Origin: Martelella lutilitoris
Lineage (GTDB): Bacteria; Pseudomonadota; Alphaproteobacteria; Rhizobiales; Rhizobiaceae
Reading direction: 5' to 3'
Assembly (NCBI RefSeq): GCF_005924265.1
Contig: NZ_VCLB01000004.1
Location: 186,001-250,000, forward strand
DNA length: 64,000 nucleotides
Part shown: piece by piece, positions 26,230 to 35,699 of the stretch
How positions within the stretch are numbered: the first letter of the stretch is position 1
Layout: each line of letters opens with the position of its first letter
Translations under genes and position numbers: made by a program
The notes under the pieces: generated by a model
Databases searched by the model: none
What the model saw: the letters and a program-made list of their open reading frames with translations, nothing else
What the model was told of the DNA's origin: nothing

Positions 26230-28686
26230 ATGATTCACGGCCACGACGATATACCGTTCTTTGACGACGACGACGAACCGCGCAAGCCGGCGCCCCGATC
26301 CGGAGAGACCTCGGGGCAGACGGGCGGCCTTGCCGCGCGCGCCATGGCGGCGCGACGCGCGCCAGAGGCGCCCGATTACCTGACCGGGCTCAACCCCGAA
26401 CAACGCGACGCGGTCGAGACCATCGAAGGCCCGCTTCTGGTGTTGGCGGGCGCGGGCACCGGCAAGACGCGCGTGCTGACGACCCGCATCGCCCATATTC
26501 TCGCCTCCGGGCGGGCCTATCCAAGCCAGATCCTCGCGGTGACCTTTACCAACAAGGCCGCGCGCGAGATGAAGGAGCGCATCGGCATCCTCGTCGGCGG
26601 CGCCGTCGAGGGCATGCCCTGGCTCGGGACCTTCCACTCGATCGGCGTCAAACTTCTGCGCCGCCATGCCGAACTGATCGGGCTCAGGTCCGATTTCACC
26701 ATTCTCGACACGGACGATGTGATCCGCCTGATCAAGCAGTTGATCCAGGCCGAAGGGCTTGACGACAAGCGCTGGCCGGCGCGGCAGTTTTCCTCGATGA
26801 TCGACGGCTGGAAGAACAAGGGCCTGACGCCGGAACTCATCCCGGAAGGCGACGCCCGCGCCTTCGCCAACGGAAAGGGCAGAGAGCTCTACAAGGCCTA
26901 TCAGGACCGGTTGAAGACGCTGAACGCCTGCGATTTCGGCGACCTTCTGCTGCATCCGATCCAGCTTTTCCGCGAAAATCCGGATATCCTGAAAGAGTAT
27001 CACCGCCGCTTCCGCTACATTCTGGTGGACGAGTACCAGGACACCAATACGGCGCAATATATGTGGTTGAGGCTTCTGGCCCAGCGCCCGGGCGAGGACG
27101 ACGGACCGCTCAATATCTGCTGCGTCGGCGATGACGACCAGTCGATCTATGGCTGGCGCGGCGCGGAGGTCGACAATATCCTGCGTTTCGAGAAGGATTT
27201 CCGCGGCGCAAAGGTCGTCCGGCTGGAGCGCAATTACCGCTCCACGGCGCATATTCTGGGCGCTGCCGGCAAACTCATCGAGCACAATGACGGGCGGCTC
27301 GGCAAGACGCTGTTCACTGAACGCGCCGAACCGGACGACGACAAGGTGCAGGTTCACGCTGCCTGGGATTCCGAAGAGGAAGCGCGCGCGATCGGCGAGG
27401 AGATCGAACAGCTGCAGCGCCGCGGCGAGCTTCTGAACGACATGGCCATTCTGGTGCGCGCCTCCTTCCAGATGCGCGAGTTCGAGGACCGGTTTGTGAC
27501 CCTGGGGCTCAACTATCGCGTCATCGGCGGCCCGCGCTTTTACGAGCGGCTGGAAATTCGCGACGCCATGGCATTCTTCCGCCTCACCTGCCAGCCGGCC
27601 GACGATCTGGCGCTGGAGCGGATCATCAACACGCCGAAGCGCGGGCTGGGCGATGCCAGCGTGCGCAAGATCCATGATTACGCCCGCGCCCGCGATATTC
27701 CGATGCTGGCTGCCGCCCGTGAGATGATCGACACGGATGAATTGAAGCCGAAGCCGCGCAAGGCGCTCTTCGACGTCGTCACACAGTTCACCCGCTGGCA
27801 GGAACTGCTGGAAACCACGCCGCATACGGAGCTTGCCGAAATCATTCTGGAGGAAAGCGGCTATACCGAGATGTGGCAGAACGACCGTTCGGCGGAAGCG
27901 CCCGGCCGGCTTGAAAACCTGAAGGAGCTGATCCGCTCCATGGACGGGTTCGAGAGCATGCGCGGCTTTCTCGAGCATGTCTCTCTGGTGATGGACGCCG
28001 ACCAGAACGAGGAGATGGATGCCGTCTCGATCATGACGTTGCATTCGGCCAAGGGGCTTGAATTCAAGACCGTATTCCTGCCCGGCTGGGAGGAAGGCCT
28101 CTTCCCGCACCAGCGCGCGCTGGACGAAAGCGGTCGCGCAGGCCTCGAGGAGGAACGCCGGCTTGCCTATGTCGGGTTGACGCGGGCCAAACGCAACTGC
28201 CACATCTGGTTCGTCTCCAACCGGCGCATCCATGGGTTGTGGCAGTCGACCATGCCGTCGCGCTTCCTCGATGAACTGCCGGAAGACCATGTGGAGGTCG
28301 GCGAGACCGAGGTCTCCTATGGCGGTTATGGCCAGTCGCGCTTCGACCGGGCGGCGCCGTTTTCCAACACCTATGCCACGCCCGGCTGGAAACGGGCGCA
28401 GGAAAACCGCACCGATGCAACCCGCGACAACTGGGGCACGCGCTCCGGTCATGCCGTCGAACGCATCGGCTATGGGGAGAGCGGACCGCGCGGACGCATG
28501 ATCGAGGGCGAGCTCGTTGCTCGCAGCAGCGAAGAGACGGCCTCCAGATTCTCGGTCGGCGACCGGGTTTTCCACCTGAAATTCGGCAATGGCAACATCG
28601 CCGCGATTGAGGGCAACAAGCTGACCATCGACTTCGACAAGGCCGGGCAGAAAAGGGTTCTGGACGGGTTCGTCACGCCTGCCTGA
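26230..28686 (+). CDS. UvrD/PcrA-type ATP-dependent DNA helicase
   Basis: This 818-residue superfamily 1A helicase unwinds DNA in repair and replication. The Walker A is AGAGTGKTRVLTTRIAHIL, Walker B/DEXX is LVDEYQDTNTAQYMWL, motif III is GDDDQSIYGWRGAE, motif IV has LERNYRST, motif V is TLHSAKGLEFKTVFLPGWEE and motif VI is YVGLTRAKRNCHI. An acidic N-terminal extension of about 45 residues precedes the helicase core and the C-terminal 100 residues hold a Tudor-like stretch (GDRVFHLKFGNGNIAAIEGN). It is a uvrD/pcrA relative; which paralogue cannot be decided here. Confidence 0.93.
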   Translation: MIHGHDDIPFFDDDDEPRKPAPRSGETSGQTGGLAARAMAARRAPEAPDYLTGLNPEQRDAVETIEGPLLVLAGAGTGKTRVLTTRIAHILASGRAYPSQILAVTFTNKAAREMKERIGILVGGAVEGMPWLGTFHSIGVKLLRRHAELIGLRSDFTILDTDDVIRLIKQLIQAEGLDDKRWPARQFSSMIDGWKNKGLTPELIPEGDARAFANGKGRELYKAYQDRLKTLNACDFGDLLLHPIQLFRENPDILKEYHRRFRYILVDEYQDTNTAQYMWLRLLAQRPGEDDGPLNICCVGDDDQSIYGWRGAEVDNILRFEKDFRGAKVVRLERNYRSTAHILGAAGKLIEHNDGRLGKTLFTERAEPDDDKVQVHAAWDSEEEARAIGEEIEQLQRRGELLNDMAILVRASFQMREFEDRFVTLGLNYRVIGGPRFYERLEIRDAMAFFRLTCQPADDLALERIINTPKRGLGDASVRKIHDYARARDIPMLAAAREMIDTDELKPKPRKALFDVVTQFTRWQELLETTPHTELAEIILEESGYTEMWQNDRSAEAPGRLENLKELIRSMDGFESMRGFLEHVSLVMDADQNEEMDAVSIMTLHSAKGLEFKTVFLPGWEEGLFPHQRALDESGRAGLEEERRLAYVGLTRAKRNCHIWFVSNRRIHGLWQSTMPSRFLDELPEDHVEVGETEVSYGGYGQSRFDRAAPFSNTYATPGWKRAQENRTDATRDNWGTRSGHAVERIGYGESGPRGRMIEGELVARSSEETASRFSVGDRVFHLKFGNGNIAAIEGNKLTIDFDKAGQKRVLDGFVTPA

Positions 28687-28790
28687 TCCCGAATAAGGGC
28701 TTTGATGCCAACCCGCCGCCTCTTGTCTTTTGCACTGCACAATGCAAGGTCGAGATAAATGTTTTTACTTATTTAACCCCTCATTGTTTA

Positions 28791-28804
28791 GTGTAAGCTT
28801 ACAC
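28791..28804. promoter_or_regulatory. Perfect 14-bp palindrome upstream of the c-di-GMP gene
   Basis: GTGTAAGCTTACAC is a perfect 14-bp palindrome, 80 bp before the start of the GGDEF/EAL gene, in an AT-rich intergenic stretch. The position fits an operator. The regulator is unknown. Confidence 0.4.
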
Positions 28805-28883
28805 ACTGAACGTATTCCGCTTATTCACTCATAGGTTTTATTGGATTCTCGTTTCATCCTGACGCAAAAGGCCTCCCCATAAC

Positions 28884-31181
28884 ATGCAGCTGGCAGTGAG
28901 AAAGGTGCGACGATGTGAACGGCATATTGCCGGTGTTGTACTGGCGGCTTTCATGTTTGTGGCAGGGGTAACGACGGCGCCAAAAGCGCAGGTCCCCCTC
29001 ATCCGTCTGCCCGACTTCTTCGAGGACAGTCCCGTCGCAATGCTGGTGGTCGAGCCGATAAACGGCAAGATCCTTGCCGCCAATCATGCCGCGCAATCCC
29101 TTTACGGATGGACCTCCGCCGAGTTCAGGCAGCTTTTTGTCTCCGACCTGAACCAGATGTCGAAGGACAAGATCAAGGACGAGATGGAGCGCGCCCGCGA
29201 AGGCCGCCAGCATTATTTCCTGTTTCCGCACAGGTTCAAGGACGGCACGATCCATACGGTGCGGATGTTCTCCTGGCCGATCGTCATCCAGCAGAAGACG
29301 CGGCTTTTCTCGGTGATTGCGGAGGCTGACGACCTGCGCTCGGGCGGCGAGCCGCTGGCGGCCTATTCGTCCAACCTCGAAGATGCCGTGCGCCAGAAGG
29401 CGGCGGAACTGCGGGCAACCGACGGCCTCTTGAACCTCACACTCTTTTCCGCGATCGCCGTGCTTTCCGGCATTGTCATTGTTCTCGGCATCGTGCTCAT
29501 TCGCGGGCGGCGGCTGGTGCGCGCCCTCGGCCGCCAGCACCTGCTCTTGCGCGTAGTGATCGACGCGATCCCCGATCAGATCTACTTCAAGCGGCCGGAC
29601 GGCACGCTGGAGGCCTGCAACCAGGCCGCGGCCGAGTTTGTCGGCATGCCGGCCGAGATGATCGTCGGCAAGAGCGACCGGGAGATTTTCGGGCATAGCA
29701 CCGATGCGCTGTTGATGCAGCAGGTCTTCTCCGACGTGAACAACCAGGGCAAGCTGATCAACCAGGGCGAAGTCACCAATCCGGCCGGTCGCAAATACAC
29801 GCTGGAAATGATCAAGGCGCCGGTGATCGACGCAGGCGGCGAACGGCTCGGCTCGGTCAGCGTCTGGCGCGACGTCACCGAGAGACGACGCACGGAAGCC
29901 AGGATCGAAACGCTCGCCTATTATGATCCGCTGACCCGGCTTGCCAACCGCGCCAAGGCGCAGGAAGTGCTGCTCGGCTTCCTCGCCACCCACAGGGTGA
30001 ATCACCAATATATGGCGATCGCGATCTTCGATCTCGACAGCTTCGCCGCCTTGAACTCGATCTTCGGCCACAATATCGGCGACGCACTGCTGAAAACCAC
30101 GGCCCGGCGCCTTTCCGACAATATTGATGCCGGATCCTTCGCGGCGCGCCTTTCGAGCGACGAATTCGTCGTGTTCCTCACCACGCTTGGAGGCGAGGAA
30201 GAGCGCGCGCGCGAAACAGCGCATGCGAAGATCGAGGACCTGCATGCCTGCCTGTCGCGCCAGGCCTTCATCAACGGCAACCAGATCACGCCCAGCACCA
30301 GCGCCGGCGCGGTTCTGGTCGGCCCGTCATCGAAAAGCGCGGACGAAGAATTGCGGCGCGCCGACCTGGCGATGCACAATGCCAAGTCGCGCGGACGCGG
30401 CAGCATCTCATGGTTCCAAAGCGGCATGGTCGAAGACCTCGTCGCCCGATTCGACGTCGAAACCGCGCTGGAAAAAGCCCTGCAGAGCGACGGATTCAGG
30501 CTGTTCCTGCAGCCGAAGATCATCGCCGACGCGCCCGGCCGGCATTTCGAGGTCCTGCTGCGGCTCGATCACCCCGAACGCGGCATCATCGGTCCCGGCA
30601 GCTTCATCAACGTGGCGGAGGCGACGGGGCTGATCGTTCCCATCGGCGCCTGGGTTCTGGAGGAATCCTGCCGGATGCTGGCCGAGAACCCGGACCTGCA
30701 CCTCGCCGTCAACGTCTCGGTCCGCCAGTTCCTGCGAGAGAAATTCGTCGACGACCTTGCATCGCTTCTCGATCATCACCAGTTCGATCCCGAGCGGCTG
30801 ACGCTGGAGATGACGGAAAGCCTGATGATCGCCAATTTCGACCTGGCGCTTGCGCAACTCAGAAAGATCAGGGCGCTCAACATCAGGCTGTCGATCGATG
30901 ATTTCGGCACAGGCTATTCCGCGCTTGTCTATCTCAAGCAGTTTCCGCTGAACGAACTGAAGATCGACAAGACATTCATTGCCGGCGTGCCGCATGACAG
31001 CAGCGACACCTCACTGGTGGAACTGATCATCACCATGGCCCACCATCTCGGCATTTCGGTCATCGCCGAGGGCGTGGAGACGCGAGAACAGGAAGCATGG
31101 TTGCGCAATCAGGGCTGCGAAGGCCTCCAGGGCTTTCTCTTCAGCCCGCCGCAGCCGGCCTCCTATTACCTGAAACCCTGA
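28884..31181 (+). CDS. PAS-GGDEF-EAL protein, likely c-di-GMP phosphodiesterase
   Basis: This 765-residue signalling protein has a hydrophobic N-terminus, a PAS domain (about residues 40-150), a membrane span (about 183-206), a second PAS (about 222-335), GGDEF (about 340-510) and EAL (about 520-765). The cyclase signature is degraded: residues 424-428 read SSDEF, so diguanylate cyclase activity is unlikely. In the EAL domain the signature reads EVL at 556-558, but N610, E642, D672-D673 (DDFGTGYSA), K693 and E729 look intact. It therefore probably degrades c-di-GMP and uses the GGDEF as a sensor. The 14-bp palindrome upstream may control it. Confidence 0.88.
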   Translation: MQLAVRKVRRCERHIAGVVLAAFMFVAGVTTAPKAQVPLIRLPDFFEDSPVAMLVVEPINGKILAANHAAQSLYGWTSAEFRQLFVSDLNQMSKDKIKDEMERAREGRQHYFLFPHRFKDGTIHTVRMFSWPIVIQQKTRLFSVIAEADDLRSGGEPLAAYSSNLEDAVRQKAAELRATDGLLNLTLFSAIAVLSGIVIVLGIVLIRGRRLVRALGRQHLLLRVVIDAIPDQIYFKRPDGTLEACNQAAAEFVGMPAEMIVGKSDREIFGHSTDALLMQQVFSDVNNQGKLINQGEVTNPAGRKYTLEMIKAPVIDAGGERLGSVSVWRDVTERRRTEARIETLAYYDPLTRLANRAKAQEVLLGFLATHRVNHQYMAIAIFDLDSFAALNSIFGHNIGDALLKTTARRLSDNIDAGSFAARLSSDEFVVFLTTLGGEEERARETAHAKIEDLHACLSRQAFINGNQITPSTSAGAVLVGPSSKSADEELRRADLAMHNAKSRGRGSISWFQSGMVEDLVARFDVETALEKALQSDGFRLFLQPKIIADAPGRHFEVLLRLDHPERGIIGPGSFINVAEATGLIVPIGAWVLEESCRMLAENPDLHLAVNVSVRQFLREKFVDDLASLLDHHQFDPERLTLEMTESLMIANFDLALAQLRKIRALNIRLSIDDFGTGYSALVYLKQFPLNELKIDKTFIAGVPHDSSDTSLVELIITMAHHLGISVIAEGVETREQEAWLRNQGCEGLQGFLFSPPQPASYYLKP

Positions 31182-31226
31182 CGCGGGCGCCTCCCATCCC
31201 GCGGACCGTCTGTCCGGAGCAACAAT

Positions 31227-31853
31227 ATGAAAGCCCTTTTGCTTGTCGATATCCAGAACGGTTTCTGCCCCGGCGGCAATCTCGCCGTCGCCGACGGCGA
31301 TGCCGTGGTGCCGGTCGCCAATCTCCTGATCCGGGATGGCGGCTACGACATCATCGCCGCCTCGCAGGACTGGCATCCTGAAGGCCACGGTTCCTTTGCC
31401 TCGGTCCATCCCGACAAGAAGCCGTTTGACATGGGCGAACTCGACGGGAAACCGCAGGTGATGTGGCCGGACCACTGTGTGCAGAACACCGAGGACGCCG
31501 CGTTTCACCCCGATCTCGACATTGCCGCCGTCGATTACATCCAGCGCAAGGGCGAGAACCCTGAGATCGACTCCTATTCCGCCTTTCGCGACAACGAGCA
31601 TCATGCCGTCACCGGACTTGCCGATTATCTGAAGCAGAAGGGCGTCACCACGCTCGACATCACCGGGCTCGCTCTCGACTTCTGCGTCCGGTTTACCGCG
31701 GTTGATGCCCGCGAGATGCTGCCCGGCGTAACCGTCCGCGTGATCCTCGAAGGCTGCCGCGGCATCAGCGAGGATGGCGTCGAAGCGGCGCTAGCCGAAA
31801 TGCGCGAGGCCGGCGTCGAGCTCATTGATCTGCGCACCGCGATCGAAGACTGA
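31227..31853 (+). CDS. pncA: Nicotinamidase
   Basis: PncA hydrolyses nicotinamide to nicotinate in the NAD salvage route. The 208-residue protein has the catalytic triad D8 (LLVDIQNGFCPGG), K108 (IQRKGENPE) and C153 (LALDFCVRFTAVDA). Metal ligands D48, H50 and H54 sit in SQDWHPEGHGSF. The length and motifs match bacterial PncA. It follows the c-di-GMP gene by 45 bp and may share its transcript; the link is probably positional only. Confidence 0.93.
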   Translation: MKALLLVDIQNGFCPGGNLAVADGDAVVPVANLLIRDGGYDIIAASQDWHPEGHGSFASVHPDKKPFDMGELDGKPQVMWPDHCVQNTEDAAFHPDLDIAAVDYIQRKGENPEIDSYSAFRDNEHHAVTGLADYLKQKGVTTLDITGLALDFCVRFTAVDAREMLPGVTVRVILEGCRGISEDGVEAALAEMREAGVELIDLRTAIED

Positions 31854-32036
31854 CGGCAAGGCTGAAGCATCGGCGACCGAGCAGGGATCGCCGTCGCCCC
31901 GTCGTCCGCACGGGCGCTGACTGGCCCTCTTGCCATTCAGAGCGTGTTGGCCGCGATCGGCCAGGCCATCGCGGTGAAGGTTGCGGCGAGTGTCCTCGCA
32001 TGGTTCAGCCGGGTCCAGCGCCGGACACAGTTCGCC

Positions 32037-32282
32037 CTAGCGGTTCGCCTCGGGCATTTCCAGCGCCGCGATCTCGTCGCCGAAGCTTTCCATGCGCTTC
32101 ATCAGCAGGGCCTCGGCGTCGCGCAGGCCGGCGTTGTAGAAGACCGGCGCGAATTCGCGCGCGATGACTTCGGCAAACAGCTCGGCCTGAAGCGTGCCGA
32201 TCTCGCAATCGAGTTCCTCTGCGCAATAGTCCCTGAGCCGCTCCGCAAGGGCGGCCTTTTCGCGGGCGCTGAGCTTGATCAT
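32037..32282 (-). CDS. DUF2164 family protein
   Basis: This 81-residue protein matches the DUF2164 family in pattern: MIKLSAREKAALAERLRDYC, then EELDCEIGTLQAELFAEVIA and VFYNAGLRDAEALL. Function is unknown. The start at 32282 lies behind a GGAGGA ribosome binding site with nine bases between. A longer frame to 32336 has no support. The gene is antisense to the leftward extension of the AzlC frame, which is why I keep that start short. Confidence 0.75.
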   Translation of the reverse strand: MIKLSAREKAALAERLRDYCAEELDCEIGTLQAELFAEVIAREFAPVFYNAGLRDAEALLMKRMESFGDEIAALEMPEANR

Positions 32283-32399
32283 GACGCATTCCTCCGGTTT
32301 GATCGCATTATCAATTCTTCTCATTTGTGCATGCAACGCAAAGGCGGTAAACGGGTGGACAACCTCCCATCCCCTCCTGCAGCCTGTCCGCCGCTTCCC

Positions 32400-33140
32400 A
32401 TGGGGAACCAGCCCGAATTGATCAGGAGTCGCCTTCCTTTGCGAGAGAGTTCAGAATTTTCAAGCGGCCTTCGCTCCGGCATCGTGCCGGCTCTTTCGGC
32501 CGCCCCCTTCGGCATGCTGTTCGGCGCGGTGTCCGTCACGCAGGGCCAGAGCGTGTTCGAAACGGCGATGATGAGCCTGACGATCTTTGCCGGCGCCAGC
32601 CAGCTCGTCGGCGTCGAGCTTTTCGGCCAGCGGGTCGCGCCCTGGCTGATCATTGCCTCGATCGTGGCCGTGAACTTCCGCCATGTGCTCTATTCCGCTG
32701 CGCTGACGCCGGTCATCGCGCATTTTCCGCTGCCGAAAAAGCTCGTTGCCTTCTTCCTGATGACCGATCCGCAATTCGCCGAAGCCCTCAAACGCCACGA
32801 AGAGGAGGAGCGCGTCACCTTCGCCTGGTATCTCGGCGCGGGTCTTGTGCTCTATGTCCTCTGGAACATCATGACGCTGATCGGCGCAACGCTTGGCGGC
32901 TTCATTACCAACCCGGAAGCGCTCGGCCTCGACATCCTGCTGCCGATCTACTTTCTCAGCCTGGTCATGGGCTTCAGAAAACGGCCAAACTACCTGCCGA
33001 TCGTCGCCGCAAGCGCGCTCGGATCGATCCTCGCCTATGCCACGGTCGGGTCTCCCTGGCATGTCAGCATCGGCGCGCTCGCCGGCATCCTGCTGGCCGC
33101 ACTCCTGCCGCCCGGCAAGGGCAAGGAGGCGGCGCAATGA
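32400..33140 (+). CDS. azlC: AzlC family branched-chain amino acid exporter, large subunit
   Basis: AzlC pairs with AzlD to export branched-chain amino acids or related compounds. This 246-residue membrane protein has about six or seven spans. The motif PALSAAPFGMLFGAVSVTQG and the IFAGASQLVGVELFGQRVAP and AVNFRHVLYSAALTP segments are typical. The open frame runs upstream to 31944, but homology and the antisense DUF2164 gene argue for a start at the ATG 32400. The stop overlaps the azlD start by four bases. Confidence 0.88.
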   Translation: MGNQPELIRSRLPLRESSEFSSGLRSGIVPALSAAPFGMLFGAVSVTQGQSVFETAMMSLTIFAGASQLVGVELFGQRVAPWLIIASIVAVNFRHVLYSAALTPVIAHFPLPKKLVAFFLMTDPQFAEALKRHEEEERVTFAWYLGAGLVLYVLWNIMTLIGATLGGFITNPEALGLDILLPIYFLSLVMGFRKRPNYLPIVAASALGSILAYATVGSPWHVSIGALAGILLAALLPPGKGKEAAQ

Positions 33141-33454
33141 GCGATTTCACCAATGACCACATGATCCTCGTCATTCTCGGCGCGGCGGTCGCCACCTATA
33201 TGACGCGCATTGCCGGCTATGTCCTGCTCTCGGTGGTCTCGGACATTCCCCCGCGCGCAGAAGCGGCGCTCAATGCCATACCGGCAGCGGTGCTGACGAC
33301 GCTGGTGGCGCCTGCTTTTTATGCCGGCGGCTGGGAGGGCAAGCTGGCGATCGCGGCAGCCCTTTTGACGGGGCTGCGTTTCAAGTCGCCATTGCCGATG
33401 ATCGCGGTCGGCTGGTCGGTGGTCATGGTCTGCCGCTATTTCATCATCGGCTAG
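33137..33454 (+). CDS. azlD: AzlD family small subunit
   Basis: This 105-residue membrane protein has three or four spans and belongs to the AzlD family. Visible segments are AAVATYMTRIAGYVLLSVVS, then EAALNAIPAAVLTTLVAPAF and FKSPLPMIAVGWSVVMVCRY. It starts inside the last codons of azlC (ATGA overlap), the standard AzlC-AzlD arrangement. The stop codon is immediately followed by the 17-bp hairpin at 33455. Confidence 0.9.
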   Translation: MSDFTNDHMILVILGAAVATYMTRIAGYVLLSVVSDIPPRAEAALNAIPAAVLTTLVAPAFYAGGWEGKLAIAAALLTGLRFKSPLPMIAVGWSVVMVCRYFIIG

Positions 33455-33496
33455 CGCATCGACCCGAAAATCGAAATCCATTTTCGGGTCGATGCG
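33455..33496. repeat. Perfect 17-bp stem hairpin between convergent genes
   Basis: A perfect 17-bp inverted repeat (33455-33471 with 33480-33496, arms beginning CGCATCGACCCGAAAAT) encloses an 8-base loop. It lies in the gap between azlD and the convergent aminopeptidase gene and starts right after the azlD stop. It lacks a clear T-run. It may act as a bidirectional terminator or be a short interspersed palindrome. Confidence 0.7.
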
Positions 33497-33509
33497 TAGA
33501 TTCAATAGG

Positions 33510-35333
33510 TTAGAGCGTCCGGGTCGCCGCTTCAAGCCAGGCCCGCTCCTTGTCGTCGGCCACGAGCGGCATCAGCTTCTCGCGCGTTTCGGCGTGGTAG
33601 GCGTCGAGCCAGTCACGCTCCTCCCGTGTCAGAAGTTCGGGCATGACGAGGCGCAGGTCGATCGGGCACCAGGTCAGCGTCTCGAAGGCGAGCATCGGTA
33701 TTTCGCCGCCCTCGATCGGCTCCGCCTCCTTCACCAGAAGCAGGTTTTCGATGCGGATGCCGAATGCGCCGGGACGATAATAGCCGGGCTCGTTCGACAG
33801 GATCATGCCGGGCTTCAACTCCGGGCTTCCAAGCCGCGAGAACCGCTGCGGCCCCTCGTGAACGGAGAGATAGGAACCGACGCCGTGGCCCGTGCCATGG
33901 GCATAGTCGACGCCGGCCTTCCACAGCGCGATGCGGGCAAGAGGATCGAGGTCCATGCCGCGCGTTCCGGCGGGAAAGCGTGCGGTCGAGAGCGCGATCA
34001 CGCCCTTCAGCACCAGCGTGAAGAACCTGCGTTTCTCCTCGTCCACCGCCCCGATGGCGAGCGTGCGGGTGATATCGGTGGTGCCGTTCTGGTATTGCGC
34101 GCCGGAATCGACGAGATACATCTCCCCGTCCTGCAGCTTGCGGTCGGTCTCGGTCGTTACCCGATAATGAATGATCGCCGCGTTCGGCCCAGCGCCTGAG
34201 ATCGTGTCGAAGGAAATGTCGCGCAGCGGGTTCTGCATCCGCTCGCCGACGGCAGCCCGCGCGGCCTCAAGTTTCGTCGCAGCCTCGATTTCGCTGACGG
34301 CTCCGGGGGCCTCTCCGTCAAGCCAGCTCAGGAAGGAAACCATCGCCGCGCCGTCCTGCAGATGCGCCGTGCGCGTGCCGGCCTGTTCGCCCTCATTCTT
34401 GATCGCACGGGCGGCGACAACCGGATCGGGCGCATCAATCACTGTGCCCCCCGCCTTCTCGATGAGTTCGACGCAGGCATAAGGCACGGCGGAACGGTCG
34501 AGCATGATCGCCTCGCCCGCAAGCGCCGCGAGACGGGCCGAAACGGCCTCGGGCGCTTCGAGCGCAGCAAGATCATCGATATGCGCCCTGGCCTCGCCGG
34601 AAACCTTCCCGGGGGAGAGGAACAGCACGGCGCTGCCGTCGGCCTTCACGATCGCGCGGGAGAGCGGCGCCGGCGTGTGGGCGACATCATTGCCGCGAAT
34701 GTTGAACAACCAGGCAACCGAGGTCGAATCGGCGATCAGCACCGCGCCCGCCCGCTTGCCGCGCGCGGCTTTCGCGATCTCTGCCAGCTTCTCCTTCGCC
34801 GGTTTTCCGGCAAATTGCTGCGGCTGGACCGTCACCGGCGCTGCGGGCGGCGCCGGGCGGTCCTTCCAGACCCGGTCGATCGGGTTTTCGGGAAGGAGAA
34901 CAAGCGCGCCGCCGATCTCGGCAAGCGCGGACTTCAGCCGCTCGACCTCGCTTGGCGTATGCAGCCACGGGTCGATGCCGAGCCGTATGCCTCCCGGTCT
35001 GTTTTCGGTGAGCCATGCAGCAGGCGGGCAGCCGACCAGATCGCCGCCGGCAATCAGCGCCGGGTCGGTCTGGAGCTTCAGCTGCGAGGTATAGCGGCCA
35101 TCAACGAAGACAATCGCGGTCTCCGCCATCACCAGCGCCACGCCGGCGGACCCGGTAAAGCCGGTGAGGAAAGCGAGCCGCTCGGCGGACGGCGGCACGT
35201 ACTCGCCCTGGTACTCATCCGTGCGCGGCACGAGAAAGGCGTTGATGCCGAGGGCAGGAAACAGGGCGCGCAGGGCCTTGATGCGCGGGGCGGCCTGCTC
35301 CGGGCGGGCGGAAACGTCAAAGGACTGAAACAT
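33510..35333 (-). CDS. Aminopeptidase P family Xaa-Pro peptidase
   Basis: This 607-residue enzyme removes the N-terminal residue before a proline. It has an N-terminal creatinase-like region of about 290 residues and a C-terminal pita-bread metalloprotease fold. The metal ligands are visible as LVDSGAQYQNGTTDITRTLA, HGTGHGVGSYLSVHEGP, MILSNEPGYYRPGAFGI and RIENLLLV. I set the start at 35333; GTG four codons upstream is also open. The length is that of the long eukaryote-like aminopeptidase P form that occurs widely in alphaproteobacteria. Confidence 0.92.
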   Translation of the reverse strand: MFQSFDVSARPEQAAPRIKALRALFPALGINAFLVPRTDEYQGEYVPPSAERLAFLTGFTGSAGVALVMAETAIVFVDGRYTSQLKLQTDPALIAGGDLVGCPPAAWLTENRPGGIRLGIDPWLHTPSEVERLKSALAEIGGALVLLPENPIDRVWKDRPAPPAAPVTVQPQQFAGKPAKEKLAEIAKAARGKRAGAVLIADSTSVAWLFNIRGNDVAHTPAPLSRAIVKADGSAVLFLSPGKVSGEARAHIDDLAALEAPEAVSARLAALAGEAIMLDRSAVPYACVELIEKAGGTVIDAPDPVVAARAIKNEGEQAGTRTAHLQDGAAMVSFLSWLDGEAPGAVSEIEAATKLEAARAAVGERMQNPLRDISFDTISGAGPNAAIIHYRVTTETDRKLQDGEMYLVDSGAQYQNGTTDITRTLAIGAVDEEKRRFFTLVLKGVIALSTARFPAGTRGMDLDPLARIALWKAGVDYAHGTGHGVGSYLSVHEGPQRFSRLGSPELKPGMILSNEPGYYRPGAFGIRIENLLLVKEAEPIEGGEIPMLAFETLTWCPIDLRLVMPELLTREERDWLDAYHAETREKLMPLVADDKERAWLEAATRTL

Positions 35334-35699
35334 GAAATTCACCAATCAATTCGATCGGCGCGACGATAGAGCCTTTGCGGCGGCATCACAACAATCCGCT
35401 TTGCGATGGCTCGCCGCGCCTTTGGCGGGGCTGCATCCGGTCCAGGCAATGGTGCACAATATTCGTGCAGCATGACAGGCGTTTTGCCAGTTCCCGAAAA
35501 GTGCATGCGTTTTCTGCATGGCTCCCATTCGGCTTCCCACCTGCCAGACGCGGAAGCTACGGTCTATATTCCAGACAGTTGATTGATAAGGCTTCGCGCC
35601 GGCAGTGATCAGAAGGATCAGGGCTGATAGCCGCGAAGCAAAATGGACCGAAGGACGCAAGGCCGTCCGCAACGATCCGCCAGAAAAGGAGAACTGAAA
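35334..35699. other. Intergenic stretch, no gene seen
   Basis: This 366-bp interval between the divergent aminopeptidase and DUF1127 genes contains no convincing reading frame. The last 20 bases hold the strong AAAAGGAG ribosome binding site for the DUF1127 gene. Promoters of both genes must lie here; I could not single out boxes. Confidence 0.5.

Noticed and set aside
26209-28740. 843-residue minus-strand frame over the helicase gene
   Set aside because: The plus strand has all superfamily 1 helicase motifs in order; the minus frame has none.
31944-32399. N-terminal extension of the AzlC frame
   Set aside because: No homology, no ribosome binding site, and it overlaps the DUF2164 gene on the other strand.
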